Shown: positions 1 to 8,711 of the stretch, piece by piece | How positions within the stretch are numbered: the stretch's first letter is position 1 | How the letters are laid out: each line of letters starts with the position of its first letter | DNA from: JACKAL01 sp964400355 | GTDB taxonomy: Bacteria; Bdellovibrionota; Bdellovibrionia; Bdellovibrionales; JAGQZY01 | Length of the DNA: 64,000 nt | Direction: 5' to 3' | Assembly (NCBI GenBank): GCA_964400355.1 | Contig: CAYNTO010000002.1 | Coordinates: forward strand, 186,001 to 250,000 | The notes under the pieces: generated by a model | The model's input: only the letters and a program-made list of their open reading frames with translations | What the model was told of the DNA's origin: nothing | Database searches by the model: none | Translations under genes and position numbers: made by a program

Positions 1-317
1 ACAAATTCATAATCAAAATCATTAGGAGTACGAATCCCGCGAACCAAATAGGGAATCTTATTTTCCCAAGCGTATTTGACTAAAAACTTATTGTCGATCA
101 CGGCGATATTCACCTTTGCAGAAAGCTGCAGTTTTTCCAAGGCGATAGCAATATGGCTCTGGCGCTGCTTGGTGGAGAAAAGATATTTTTTATCGGGGTT
201 TTCGCCAATAGCGATAGTGAGTTCATCAAAAAGCTGACCTGCGCGTTGGATCACCCAAAGGTGACCATGGGTTAATGGGTCAAAACTGCCGGCGTAGATC
301 GCTTTTTTGCTTTTCAT
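1..317 (-). CDS. coaD: Pantetheine-phosphate adenylyltransferase, 5' part (runs off the window)
   Basis: This enzyme transfers AMP to 4'-phosphopantetheine in coenzyme A synthesis in the cytoplasm. The first 105 residues are readable from the ATG at 317. They show the nucleotidyltransferase motif GSFDPLTHGH at residues 10-19 (the T/HxGH signature) and RGIR at 93-96, which match CoaD. The 3' end lies outside the window. It is divergent from proS, with an 82-base gap between them. Other cytidylyltransferase-fold enzymes share the HxGH motif, but the RGIR-x(4)-FDYE segment favours CoaD. Confidence 0.85.
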   Translation of the reverse strand, partial: MKSKKAIYAGSFDPLTHGHLWVIQRAGQLFDELTIAIGENPDKKYLFSTKQRQSHIAIALEKLQLSAKVNIAVIDNKFLVKYAWENKIPYLVRGIRTPNDFDYEF

Positions 318-399
318 GGTCTCAATAATAGTTAATCCCATTGCTCGAGGCAAGGTTGAGGTGTAATTTAAAACGCATCAATGCCAAGAGGAGTATACG

Positions 400-2121
400 A
401 TGAAATGGAGTGAGTCTTTTTTCCATACCTTAAAAGAGGCGCCAGTCGACGCCGAGATCGTCAGCCACCAACTTTTCATGCGTGGCGGTATTGTTAAAAA
501 GGTAGCTCCAGGGATTTTTACTTACTCAGTGCTGGGCCTGCGCGCCATACGTAAACTGGAAACCATTATTCGCGAGGAATTGGGCAAGATCAATTGTCAG
601 GAAGTTCTTATGCCGATGGTGCAACCGCGGTCACTATGGGACGAGTCTGGCCGGTGGCCGATGATGGGCGAACTTTTAAAGTTTAAAAACAAAAATGATC
701 AGGATTTTTGCCTTGGTGCGACTCACGAAGAGGTGATTAGCGATTATGTGCGTAAGGATCTCAAGAGCTACCGCGATCTTCCGATCAGCCTCTACCAGAT
801 TCAGACCAAATATCGCGACGAAATCCGCCCACGTTTTGGTTTAATGCGTGCGCGTGAGTTTATCATGAAGGATGCTTACACCTTTGATACCTCAAAAGAG
901 AATGCCCTTAAGAGTTACGATAAGATGCGGATTGCTTATAACAATATCTTTAAGCGCATTGGATTTGACTACCGCATGGTGGAGGCCGATACCGGCGCCA
1001 TCGGTGGAAACCTGTCACACGAATTCCAGGTTCTGTCGGAATCAGGCATGGACAAGCTCTCTATTTGTACGAAGTGCGATTATGCTGCCAACGAAGAGAT
1101 CACTCCGGTGATCTCCAAGCCACAAACTGGTGGCACAGCAAAAGAGATGAATAAGTTCTCTACTCCCGGTCTTAAAACAATCGCGGATCTTTCCAAAAGC
1201 CTCAACATCGCCGAGAGCGACCTTGTAAAAACATTTTTCGTAAAGTTCACCGAGAAAAACAAAACGGAGTTCGTGGTCCTTTTGGTTCCAGGAAATCGCG
1301 AAGTCAATTTGATCAAAGCAAAAAAGGCTCTCTCTAAGAGTGTAGAACCTGAGATCTGCACTGAGGATGAGGTGCGCGAAATCACCGGTGCGTCCCCGGG
1401 GAGCTGCGGGCCGGTAGGACTTAAGAACAACAACCGTGTCGTTCTCGATAGCGCTCTTAAAGGCAAAATCAACATGGTGGTCGGTGCCAATGAAAACGAT
1501 TTCCACTATGAAAATGTCAATGAAGGTCGCGACTTCCGTGTGAGCATTACCGCCGATATCTCTATGGTTGCCGATGGCGATCCGTGTCCTAATTGTGGTG
1601 GCGCGATCAAATCGGTGCGCGGCAGTGAAGTGGGCCACATCTTTTATCTTGGACAAAAGTACGCAACTCCTATGGGCGTAAAATATCTCGACACCAATGG
1701 AAAGTCCCAAGTGACAGAGATGGGTTGCTACGGCATTGGCGTCACGCGCACAGTGCAATCGGCGATTGAGCAGATGCACGACAAAGACGGGATGATCTGG
1801 CCTCCGAGCATAGCACCCTTCCTGGTTCATATCTGTGTGCTCGACCAAGACGAAAAAATTGTACAGTACGCTGAAGAGATCGGAAAAGTCCTTGAGAAGA
1901 ATGGCTTTGATTATTTGATCGACGACCGCGATGAACGCCCCGGCTTTAAGTTCAAAGATGCCGATCTTATGGGAGCTCCACTGCGGATCACTATCGGAAA
2001 AAAAGGTTTCGACGCTAATGAGATCGAAATCACGTGGCGCAAAACTAAAGACGTAAAAAAAGTAGCGGTGGCCGCAGTCACTGACGAAGCGATAAAAGCC
2101 TGTCAGGCATTTTTTAAGTAG
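400..2121 (+). CDS. proS: Prolyl-tRNA synthetase
   Basis: It charges tRNA-Pro with proline. The 573-residue protein has the length of the bacterial-type enzyme. It carries a class II core, an inserted editing (INS) domain at roughly 230-390, and an anticodon-binding domain near the C-terminus (about 470-570). Motif-2-like YRDEIRPRFGLMRAREF is visible near 140-155 and GIGVTRTVQSAIEQ near 445. The start follows an AGGAG ribosome site 9 bases upstream. The methyltransferase gene begins five bases after the stop, so the two are probably cotranscribed. Confidence 0.95.
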   Translation: MKWSESFFHTLKEAPVDAEIVSHQLFMRGGIVKKVAPGIFTYSVLGLRAIRKLETIIREELGKINCQEVLMPMVQPRSLWDESGRWPMMGELLKFKNKNDQDFCLGATHEEVISDYVRKDLKSYRDLPISLYQIQTKYRDEIRPRFGLMRAREFIMKDAYTFDTSKENALKSYDKMRIAYNNIFKRIGFDYRMVEADTGAIGGNLSHEFQVLSESGMDKLSICTKCDYAANEEITPVISKPQTGGTAKEMNKFSTPGLKTIADLSKSLNIAESDLVKTFFVKFTEKNKTEFVVLLVPGNREVNLIKAKKALSKSVEPEICTEDEVREITGASPGSCGPVGLKNNNRVVLDSALKGKINMVVGANENDFHYENVNEGRDFRVSITADISMVADGDPCPNCGGAIKSVRGSEVGHIFYLGQKYATPMGVKYLDTNGKSQVTEMGCYGIGVTRTVQSAIEQMHDKDGMIWPPSIAPFLVHICVLDQDEKIVQYAEEIGKVLEKNGFDYLIDDRDERPGFKFKDADLMGAPLRITIGKKGFDANEIEITWRKTKDVKKVAVAAVTDEAIKACQAFFK

Positions 2122-2126
2122 GTCGT

Positions 2127-2837
2127 ATGAGTGATAGTCGATTGCGCTGGATCGTAGGAACGCACGCATGCGTGGAGACTCTCAAGGTGGCTCCCCAAAA
2201 TGTGCGAGAGCTTTATGTGACGGCAACCACCAACATTCAAGGGCCGGAGTGGGCTCCGTTTCTAAAAAACGTGAAAGTGCGCCCGCAGGTCAAAACGCCA
2301 GGATACTTTAAAGATCTCTCAGACGTGCATCAGGGCATCGCAATTGCCACGGACTACTGGCCACAGCTCAAATCCGGCAAAGAGACATCGCGTTTGGTAT
2401 TTCTCGATGGCATTGAGGATCCGCACAATTTAGGTGCCATCATTAGAACTTGCTGGCTCATGAATGTGGATGCCATCTACGTGACAGAACGCCGCTCAGT
2501 AAAACTCACGCCCACCGTGCATAAGGTGGCCTCCGGTGGTTGCGAATACGTTCCCGTCGAAGAGGCTAACTTTCAAGTTCTCATCAAGCAGCTCAAAGAC
2601 GATGGCTACTGGGCCTATAGTTTTACGGATAAAACAGACTCCTCCATTTACGATTGCAAATTTGGACAAAAAACTATTTTGGTGTTTGGTAACGAGGAAA
2701 AGGGTGTGCGCACACCGGTAGAGCGCGAGTGCGATGGGCTGGTAAAAATCCCGCAGTCCCAAGAGGGTCCAAGCTACAATGTTTCTGTCTCTGTAGGTAT
2801 TGCTCTTGGAGAACTCAATCGCCAAATCGGGTGGTAG
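2127..2837 (+). CDS. rlmB: SpoU/TrmH family rRNA 2'-O-methyltransferase (RlmB-like)
   Basis: This is a SPOUT-superfamily enzyme that methylates a ribose 2'-OH using S-adenosylmethionine. Residues about 85-235 form the knotted catalytic domain. Motif 1 is NLGAIIRT, motif 2 is VFGNEEKGVR, and motif 3 is KIPQSQEGPSYNVSVS. The N-terminal part (about 1-80) resembles the substrate-binding domain of RlmB, which modifies G2251 of 23S rRNA. The exact target cannot be read from sequence; TrmH-like tRNA modification is the alternative. It lies five bases after proS and is convergent with the next gene. Confidence 0.8.
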   Translation: MSDSRLRWIVGTHACVETLKVAPQNVRELYVTATTNIQGPEWAPFLKNVKVRPQVKTPGYFKDLSDVHQGIAIATDYWPQLKSGKETSRLVFLDGIEDPHNLGAIIRTCWLMNVDAIYVTERRSVKLTPTVHKVASGGCEYVPVEEANFQVLIKQLKDDGYWAYSFTDKTDSSIYDCKFGQKTILVFGNEEKGVRTPVERECDGLVKIPQSQEGPSYNVSVSVGIALGELNRQIGW

Positions 2838-2841
2838 GACT

Positions 2842-4755
2842 TTATTTCGTTTCAGGAACCTGCGGTTTGGTATTTAAGAATCGTGGTCCCTTCGAGCGTT
2901 CATCGAGTGGTAGGTACGATTCTCGCCCTTGATACTTTTTAACATCCAATCCCATACACACTTTGTAGTTGAGTTTGCATGAGGCTGCGCCCTCGTTCGC
3001 CAGTTGAATCACTTCCGTCGGTGTGCGCTGGCCGACAAGAGCGGCACCTACAGAAATCGAAGGCTGTACTCCCGCGCTTTGCGTGATCTTTTCTGCTTCC
3101 ACGGCCTGGAACCTCTCTTTAAATTTATCAAAATGCCGGCTTGCAAAGGAGCGCTCTTCCACGGTGAGTGTTTCCAGAAATGATTTGGGCAGTTCGTTAT
3201 AGTCTCGAGCCGCAGAGACACTCCGGTAGGTTTCGGCATTGGCGATTTTTTCTTCGCGGAAAAGTGCTCGAAGTTTTGGATCGGTGGCGATGGCATCAGA
3301 GATGCTTTGATTGAGGCGACGAACTGTCTCCTTGTCCGTGGCATTGGATACCACCATGAGTTCTTTGTCGCCACCTTTCGCCAGCATTGCGGCACGCTCC
3401 TTAGGGTTTGTAACCATTAAGAATTCGTCGCCGCCCCAGCGATACACTGTCGCATGAGGGCCAGCCTTCTCCGAGACTATTTCTGCCACGCGGGCCAAAT
3501 ACTGATCGCCCGCCTCAGAGCCTTTTTTAAAATAATTCACAAGACCGAGGTGATTGACGTCGATAAATGACACCGCTTTGTCACCGGAGGTCAAATCGCG
3601 ATGAGCGATGGCGCGGATCACATCATTGTTCGCGCTCACGGCCATACCTGAAGGGTCCATCCGCAAGGTGTCCACGGAGCCGTCAGTTTTAAATATTTTG
3701 TACCCGGGTTTTCCCTCGCTAGTGGCAAAGCGTGTGAGAACGTCGCCGTTATCGAGGGTTGAGACGACCGTGTGGCCCATCGGCACATGGCTTAGAGCAT
3801 TTGCGGCTTTAGCACCGCGGAGAGCGTTGATGCCGAGCTTTCCGACTTTAACCGCAGTGGCTACTGGGATTGGAACTAAATACTGGCCACCCTCAGAGCA
3901 AGCTTCCCACGCCATTTTTTTAAACTCATCGCCGAGGCAGCCATAACCAATGAGCATGCGCTGAGTGATGGAAAGGTCGGCGAACGTTAGAGGGCTTTTT
4001 GCTTTTATCGTGTCACTCGTTTTCGGTTTTGGGAAATCGATGTATTCCGCGCACTGGGAGTCTTCTTTTGTGGCACCGCGAAGAATCTGGCCCTGATGGG
4101 CTGGGTCTCCCAGTTCGAGATTGTTGTCGAGAGCAAAGCGGACCGCAATCTGAGTGCACGAGCCGCGTTTGGCGACGGCATCTCTTTCTGCATCCATAAC
4201 TATCTGGTAAGCCGGCGTGCTTTCAGCATACGATTGCACCACATCATCAGAGACAAGATAACTGCCATCCGGTTTGCGCTGCGAGAATATAGTGCGTCGG
4301 CGAGTGTGATACATTTTGCATTCTGGAGATGCATCGCAATCGTCGAGATATTTGCGCCGTTCCGCTTCGCGCGCGCGTGATTCCGGCGTTCCGGTGAATA
4401 GCTCTTTTGTGGACTTCCACATTTTAGCAACGGACTGAGGTGCGCACTTGTATGTGGCCTGAGCGATGATGCTGGCAAAGGCTTTTCCAGCTCCGTACAG
4501 TGTCGACATTTCATCGGTTTCTTTTTTTGCCTGTCGACAATTCTGTCGGTACAGTTTTCCGTCTGCATATTCTGGTTTGTTGTGTAAAAAATGGCGGCAC
4601 ACATTCACGCAACTGCCGTTAAAGCCATCGGTTGCGTCGAGATCATGACTCTGAGAAGTATTGAGAGAGGCGGATTCGCCGGCCGTCACCGTATCGGCAG
4701 TGGCCTGTGGCGCAAATATGGAGAGCAGAATGAGAAGAGCAGCAGCATTTACCAC
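2842..4755 (-). CDS. Exported GGDEF-domain protein
   Basis: This is a 637-residue protein with a GTG start. A hydrophobic N-terminus (about residues 3-20) ending in an Ala-x-Ala-like site looks like a signal peptide. The middle is cysteine-rich, with more than a dozen Cys in total, as in disulfide-bonded periplasmic proteins. The C-terminal third is a GGDEF domain. It has RWGGDEF near residue 440, a metal-binding-type Asp in SFIDVN and an Asn in GLVNYF, but no RxxD inhibitory site just before the motif. Classical GGDEF proteins make cyclic-di-GMP from cytoplasmic GTP, so an exported one would lack substrate. It may bind something else or be wrongly assigned as exported. An in-frame TAA lies upstream, which supports the chosen start. 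No close family is recognised for the N-terminal two thirds. Confidence 0.7.
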   Translation of the reverse strand: MVNAAALLILLSIFAPQATADTVTAGESASLNTSQSHDLDATDGFNGSCVNVCRHFLHNKPEYADGKLYRQNCRQAKKETDEMSTLYGAGKAFASIIAQATYKCAPQSVAKMWKSTKELFTGTPESRAREAERRKYLDDCDASPECKMYHTRRRTIFSQRKPDGSYLVSDDVVQSYAESTPAYQIVMDAERDAVAKRGSCTQIAVRFALDNNLELGDPAHQGQILRGATKEDSQCAEYIDFPKPKTSDTIKAKSPLTFADLSITQRMLIGYGCLGDEFKKMAWEACSEGGQYLVPIPVATAVKVGKLGINALRGAKAANALSHVPMGHTVVSTLDNGDVLTRFATSEGKPGYKIFKTDGSVDTLRMDPSGMAVSANNDVIRAIAHRDLTSGDKAVSFIDVNHLGLVNYFKKGSEAGDQYLARVAEIVSEKAGPHATVYRWGGDEFLMVTNPKERAAMLAKGGDKELMVVSNATDKETVRRLNQSISDAIATDPKLRALFREEKIANAETYRSVSAARDYNELPKSFLETLTVEERSFASRHFDKFKERFQAVEAEKITQSAGVQPSISVGAALVGQRTPTEVIQLANEGAASCKLNYKVCMGLDVKKYQGRESYLPLDERSKGPRFLNTKPQVPETK

Positions 4756-4895
4756 GCATAACTTTTCGGGTTAAAGTTCCGGAATCTTTATGAAATATCC
4801 GCCCAGCTCCTGCCAGATCACTCGAATTTAATCTCATAATAAGACAGCGTGTGAGTGGACTTTAATTTTGACCAAAAATCCCCCGACCAATGGAC

Positions 4896-4916
4896 ATGAA
4901 TTTCATTCTCATTCGC
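4896..4916. promoter_or_regulatory. Possible Fur-like box upstream of bacterioferritin
   Basis: On the reverse strand this reads as GAATGAGAATGAAATTCAT, resembling the GAAT-rich repeats of Fur-binding sites. It lies about 70 bases before the predicted bfr promoter. Iron control of a ferritin fits, but the match is by eye only. Confidence 0.3.
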
Positions 4917-4954
4917 TAGGCGCATACATCTCTCGTTGAGAACGGTTGTCCTTT

Positions 4955-4974
4955 TCATGACAAAAACGTCATGA
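4955..4974. promoter_or_regulatory. Perfect dyad TCATGAC-N6-GTCATGA
   Basis: Seven-base arms flank a six-base spacer, and a short T run follows. The dyad lies just upstream of the -35 element of the predicted bfr promoter. It could be an activator or repressor operator, or a weak terminator of readthrough from upstream. Confidence 0.45.
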
Positions 4975-4982
4975 GTTTTTCG

Positions 4983-5011
4983 TTGTCCGGGCCCCCCAAT
5001 TCGGTTATCAT
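4983..5011 (+). promoter_or_regulatory. Sigma-70-type promoter for bfr
   Basis: The -35 hexamer TTGTCC and the -10 hexamer TATCAT are separated by exactly 17 bases. They lie 29 bases before the bfr start codon, which has a strong GGAGGTCC ribosome site. Confidence 0.55.
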
Positions 5012-5040
5012 TTGGTTTTCAACTAACCAATGGAGGTCCT

Positions 5041-5490
5041 ATGGGAGAAACCCAAGATCAACTAAAGACCAGCGCGGACGTCATTGAGGCTCTCAACGCT
5101 ATTCTCGAACACGAACTGGCAGGCGTTGTGCGCTACACCCACTATTCCCTGATGGTTTACGGCTACAACCGCATCCCGATCGTAAAGTGGTTGCAGGAAC
5201 AGAGCGCCGAGTCTCTCGCGCACGCGCAGCAAGTCGGGGAGCACATCACCACGTTGAACGGTCACCCATCGCTCAAAATTGCCAAGCTTCTCGAGTCGCA
5301 CAAGCACACCATTCTGGACATCCTGAATGAAAGCCTCGATCACGAGACGCAACAGCTCGAGCTTTACTACAAGCTGCTCAGAAAAGTAGAAAACAACAAC
5401 GTGTGGCTCGAAGAATACGCTCGCGAGATGATCCTCGAAGAAGAAATGCACATCTCCGAAGTCAAAAAGATGCTGCGCTCACCGAACTAA
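5041..5490 (+). CDS. bfr: Bacterioferritin-like ferritin
   Basis: This is an iron-storage and ferroxidase protein of the four-helix ferritin fold, 149 residues, close to the 155-160 usual for bacterioferritin. Candidate di-iron ligands are visible on all four helices: EHELAG near residue 25, ESLAHA near 60, a Glu in LDHETQQLE near 100, and EEEMH near 133. The usual haem-ligand methionine next to the second-helix ligands is not seen (SLAH instead of an EMKH-like segment), so haem binding is doubtful. It is monocistronic, with its own promoter and a terminator directly after it. Confidence 0.8.
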   Translation: MGETQDQLKTSADVIEALNAILEHELAGVVRYTHYSLMVYGYNRIPIVKWLQEQSAESLAHAQQVGEHITTLNGHPSLKIAKLLESHKHTILDILNESLDHETQQLELYYKLLRKVENNNVWLEEYAREMILEEEMHISEVKKMLRSPN

Positions 5491-5525
5491 TGTCTTTTGC
5501 TTAAAAATTAGCGCCTTAAGTTACG

Positions 5526-5551
5526 AAACCTGCAGTGATGCGGGTTTTTTT
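5526..5551 (+). terminator. Rho-independent terminator after bfr
   Basis: The stem AAACCTGCA / TGCGGGTTT with a four-base loop is followed by an unbroken run of T. It separates bfr from the tRNA-tuf operon. Confidence 0.8.
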
Positions 5552-5624
5552 ATACCGAATTCTGGATACTGTTATCCGTAACCAAAATTCAGGATTTAAA
5601 TTCGTACTGGGATGCAGCACCATG

Positions 5625-5654
5625 TTGACTTAGGGCACCCATTTCCATTACTGA
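5625..5654 (+). promoter_or_regulatory. Candidate promoter of the tRNA-tuf operon
   Basis: A good -35 element, TTGACT, lies about 50 bases before the first tRNA. The -10 is uncertain; TACTGA at 18-base spacing is the best candidate. Confidence 0.4.
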
Positions 5655-5680
5655 TATTGCTTCGCAAGAACAGTCTATGT

Positions 5681-5756
<76 letters not shown>

Positions 5757-5782
5757 CTTTTTTTGCCAGAGTTTCTCGACTT

Positions 5783-5868
5783 GGAGGAATACCCAAGTGG
5801 CCAAAGGGGACAGACTGTAAATCTGTTGACTTATGTCTTCGAAGGTTCGAATCCTTCTTCCTCCACCA
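5783..5868 (+). tRNA. tRNA-Tyr (anticodon GTA)
   Basis: The acceptor pair GGAGGAA/TTCCTCC, anticodon loop CTGTAAA and a long class II variable arm identify tRNA-Tyr. CCA is encoded. Confidence 0.95.
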
Positions 5869-5982
5869 TTTTTGCCTCGGACGCTATTAGACGTCTAGCG
5901 GCATTACTTTTTCGATTTCCGGTGAATCTTTAGTTGCCTATTGGTAGCTAAGGACATAAAAATCGGATGTTTAAGTGAATTG

Positions 5983-6059
5983 GCGGGAATAGCTCAATTG
6001 GCTAGAGTATCAGCCTTCCAAGCTGAGGGTTGCGGGTTCGACCCCCGTTTCCCGCTCCA
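5983..6059 (+). tRNA. tRNA-Gly (anticodon TCC)
   Basis: The acceptor pair GCGGGAA/TTCCCGC, anticodon loop CTTCCAA and T arm GGGTTCGACCCC are clear. The discriminator is T and CCA is encoded. Confidence 0.95.
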
Positions 6060-6063
6060 ATTA

Positions 6064-6138
6064 GCCGATGTGGCTCAGGGGTAGAGCACGCCCTTGGTAA
6101 GGGCGAGATCGTGAGTTCGATTCTCACCATCGGCACCA
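6064..6138 (+). tRNA. tRNA-Thr (anticodon GGT)
   Basis: The acceptor pair GCCGATG/CATCGGC, anticodon stem CGCCC/GGGCG and loop TTGGTAA give a second Thr isoacceptor. CCA is encoded. It lies 132 bases before tuf. Confidence 0.95.
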
Positions 6139-6270
6139 TGTTTATGTCTTCATAAGCACGGTCGAGTGGAGAACGCGAAATCGCGAACCAGTTTACGAGA
6201 GTGCCGGTGTGAGCCGGTGAGAACATTTAGTATTAAAAAACAAAACTAATCCTTTGAGGAGGACTGACAG

Positions 6271-7461
6271 ATGTCAAAAGAGAAGTTTCAGAGAAATAAA
6301 CCGCATATCAACATCGGCACAATTGGTCACGTGGATCACGGTAAAACGAGCTTAACAGCTGCAATTACAAAAGTACTTGCAGAAACTGGCGGCGCGACAG
6401 CTATGAGCTACGATCAAATTGACAAGTCTCCAGAGGAAAAAGCTCGTGGTATTACAATTTCTACTTCACACGTTGAGTACGAAACTAAAAACCGCCACTA
6501 CGCTCACGTTGATTGCCCAGGACACGCAGATTACGTAAAAAACATGATCACTGGTGCCGCTCAAATGGATGGCGCTATTCTTGTTTGTTCTGCAGCTGAC
6601 GGCCCAATGCCACAAACTCGTGAACACATTCTTCTTGCTCGCCAAGTGGGTGTTCCAGCCATGGTTGTTTTCTTGAACAAATGCGATCAAGTGGACGATG
6701 CGGAACTTCTTGAGCTCGTTGAAGTTGAACTTCGCGACCTTTTGAACAAATACGAATTCCCTGGCGATGAAATCCCAATCACTCGTGGTTCGGCTCTTAA
6801 AGCTCTCGAGGGCGATAAAGGCGAACTCGGCTCACAAGCTATTCTTAAACTTATGGAATCAGTGGATGCTTACATTCCTGAGCCACCACGTCCAATCGAC
6901 AAAACTTTCCTTATGCCTGTGGAAGATGTGTTCTCGATCTCTGGTCGTGGAACAGTTGTTACTGGTCGCGTAGAGCGCGGCAAAGTAAAAGTGGGCGAAG
7001 AGATCGAAATCGTTGGTCTACGTCCTACTGTTAAAACAACAGTTACTGGTATTGAAATGTTCCGTAAGCTACTTGATGAAGGTATGGCGGGCGACAACTG
7101 TGGTTGCTTACTCCGTGGTACTAAAAAAGAAGAAGTTGAGCGCGGACAAGTTCTTGCAGCTCCAGGAACAATTAAGCCACACAAAAAGTTCAAGTGCGAA
7201 GCGTACATCCTCACTAAAGAGGAAGGCGGACGTCACACTCCATTCTTCACAAACTACCGTCCTCAGTTCTACTTCCGTACTACTGATGTAACGGGTGTTT
7301 GCTCTCTCAAGCAAGGTGTTGAGATGGTGATGCCTGGTGACCGTGTAGAGATGGAAGTTGAGCTTATCTCTCCAGTTGCGATGGAAAAAGAATTGCGCTT
7401 TGCGATTCGCGAAGGTGGCCGTACTGTTGGCGCCGGCGTTGTTACTGCAATCGTTGAGTAG
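6271..7461 (+). CDS. tuf: Elongation factor Tu
   Basis: This GTPase delivers aminoacyl-tRNA to the ribosome. The 396 residues are the standard length. GHVDHGKT (19-26) is the P-loop, DCPGHADY is the G3 motif and NKCD the G4 motif. Codon use is strongly biased, as expected for a highly expressed gene. A GAGGAGG ribosome site precedes the ATG. It is probably cotranscribed with the four upstream tRNAs, as in the thrU-tyrU-glyT-thrT-tufB operon of E. coli. Confidence 0.98.
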   Translation: MSKEKFQRNKPHINIGTIGHVDHGKTSLTAAITKVLAETGGATAMSYDQIDKSPEEKARGITISTSHVEYETKNRHYAHVDCPGHADYVKNMITGAAQMDGAILVCSAADGPMPQTREHILLARQVGVPAMVVFLNKCDQVDDAELLELVEVELRDLLNKYEFPGDEIPITRGSALKALEGDKGELGSQAILKLMESVDAYIPEPPRPIDKTFLMPVEDVFSISGRGTVVTGRVERGKVKVGEEIEIVGLRPTVKTTVTGIEMFRKLLDEGMAGDNCGCLLRGTKKEEVERGQVLAAPGTIKPHKKFKCEAYILTKEEGGRHTPFFTNYRPQFYFRTTDVTGVCSLKQGVEMVMPGDRVEMEVELISPVAMEKELRFAIREGGRTVGAGVVTAIVE

Positions 7462-7476
7462 TTCTAAATAATGTCT

Positions 7477-7531
7477 AAAAGACCCCAGCAAAAGGACTCT
7501 TTAATGAGTCCTCGAGCGCAACGGGTCTTTT
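7477..7531 (+). terminator. Terminator after tuf with nested hairpins
   Basis: An outer stem AAAAGACCC / GGGTCTTTT encloses an inner perfect stem AGGACTC / GAGTCCT. The 3' side ends in T residues. The position directly after tuf supports a terminator, though the internal hairpin is unusual. Confidence 0.65.
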
Positions 7532-7601
7532 GATATTTGATACGTTTGATTAAAATTTAAAGAGTGAGGAGTGATTGCCTCACTTTAAGAAGCGCGTAAG
7601 T

Positions 7602-7677
7602 AGGGTAGTAGCTCAATTGGTAGAGTAATCGACTCCAAATCGATCGGTTGGGGGTTCGAGTCCCTCCTGCCCTGCCA
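7602..7677 (+). tRNA. tRNA-Trp (anticodon CCA)
   Basis: The acceptor pair AGGGTAG/CTGCCCT and anticodon loop CTCCAAA are clear. The discriminator is G and CCA is encoded. It lies 15 bases before secE and is likely cotranscribed with it. The rpmG gene that often sits here is absent. Confidence 0.95.
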
Positions 7678-7692
7678 TTTTCGAAGGTGGAT

Positions 7693-8079
7693 ATGGATAA
7701 AACGTACAATAAACTGGTAACGGTCAGCTTTGTTATTACAGCATTTTTGTTTGGATGGATGGTCAGCGTCCTCATGCGTATTCTCGCCAATATGTCGGGA
7801 ACTTTTGCGCGTTTGACGGGTGAGCCGACAATTCAGCACGGGCTACCAGTTGTTCTCGGTATCGCGCTGTTTTTATTCCTGGTGTTCTCCAAGAACACAA
7901 AGGCATTTGCAGGCGATGTTGTCACTGAGATCAGTAAGGTTGTATGGCCTTCGACGAAGGATACAAAGGCACTCACTATCGTGGTGTGCTTTATTATTTT
8001 GATTTCTGCGGTGATTTTTTGGATTTTCGATATGATTTCCGCAAAACTCGTAGAATTTATTCTGGGATTACAATTTTAA
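7693..8079 (+). CDS. secE: Preprotein translocase subunit SecE
   Basis: SecE clamps SecY in the inner-membrane translocon. The 128-residue protein has three predicted membrane segments (about 9-28, 52-66 and 93-114), the long form found in many Proteobacteria. The conserved cytoplasmic amphipathic helix EISKVVWPSTKDT is at 79-91. I chose the ATG after GAAGGTGG. An upstream in-frame GTG lies inside tRNA-Trp and is not credible. nusG follows after 22 bases. Confidence 0.93.
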   Translation: MDKTYNKLVTVSFVITAFLFGWMVSVLMRILANMSGTFARLTGEPTIQHGLPVVLGIALFLFLVFSKNTKAFAGDVVTEISKVVWPSTKDTKALTIVVCFIILISAVIFWIFDMISAKLVEFILGLQF

Positions 8080-8101
8080 TTCCGGAAGATAGAAGGTGAC
8101 T

Positions 8102-8635
8102 GTGGAAAATAAAAAGAAATGGTACATTGTTAACGTTCAAACCAGCTGCGAGGCGATTGCTAAAGCGGCTATTCAAGAGCGTGTAACATCTCAACAAATG
8201 CAAGACAGCTTTGGCGAAATACTTATTCCCTCTGAGAACGTTGTGGAGTTGGTAAAGGGCAAAAAAGCCACTCGCTCCAAAAAATTCTTCCCGGGCTACA
8301 TTTTTGTACAAATGGTTATGAACGAGAAGACTTGGCACACGGTTAAAAATTCGGCCAAGGTAACCGGCTTTATCGGTGGTTCGACTCCGAAGCCAGTCAC
8401 GGAAGAAGAAGTCAGTCGCGTCTCTCAGCAAATGCAGTCGGGTGCAGAGAAGCCGAAGGTTAAAGCCTCCTTCTCCATCGGCGATGCTGTGATCGTAGTT
8501 GACGGGCCATTCTCCAACTTCAACGGCGTGGTAGAAGAGATCAACGAAGAAAAAGCCAAAGTAAAAGTCTCGGTGAGCATTTTCGGTCGCCCCACTCCCG
8601 TAGAACTCGATTTCATCCAAGTCGACAAACAATAA
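8102..8635 (+). CDS. nusG: Transcription termination/antitermination protein NusG
   Basis: NusG binds RNA polymerase and links it to Rho or the ribosome. The 177 residues contain the N-terminal NGN domain, starting KKWYIVNVQTSCE, and a C-terminal KOW domain around FSIGDAVIVVDGPFSNFNG. The GTG at 8102 has AGAAGG five bases upstream. The alternative GTG at 8096 overlaps that ribosome site, so the later one is preferred. A terminator follows, separating it from rplK. Confidence 0.93.
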   Translation: MENKKKWYIVNVQTSCEAIAKAAIQERVTSQQMQDSFGEILIPSENVVELVKGKKATRSKKFFPGYIFVQMVMNEKTWHTVKNSAKVTGFIGGSTPKPVTEEEVSRVSQQMQSGAEKPKVKASFSIGDAVIVVDGPFSNFNGVVEEINEEKAKVKVSVSIFGRPTPVELDFIQVDKQ

Positions 8636-8652
8636 GGTGCCAGGCACCTTTT
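8634..8652 (+). terminator. Short perfect hairpin at the nusG stop codon
   Basis: AAGGTGC-CAG-GCACCTT is followed by TT and overlaps the stop codon. The T tract is short, so it is a weak terminator or an mRNA 3'-end stabiliser in front of the stronger hairpin at 8684. Confidence 0.5.
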
Positions 8653-8683
8653 AGTCTAGCGGCGAGTCATTTGCCGGACAACG

Positions 8684-8711
8684 AAAGCCCTTTGCGAGGG
8701 CTTTTTCTTTT
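8684..8711 (+). terminator. Rho-independent terminator after nusG
   Basis: The stem AAAGCCC / GGGCTTT with loop TTTGCGA is followed by TTCTTTTTG. Its 3' half is also the outer end of the long inverted repeat starting at 8700. Confidence 0.8.

Noticed and set aside
1042..2169. 375-codon open frame antisense to proS
   Set aside because: It lies fully over a clear proS gene, has no recognisable domain and no ribosome site.
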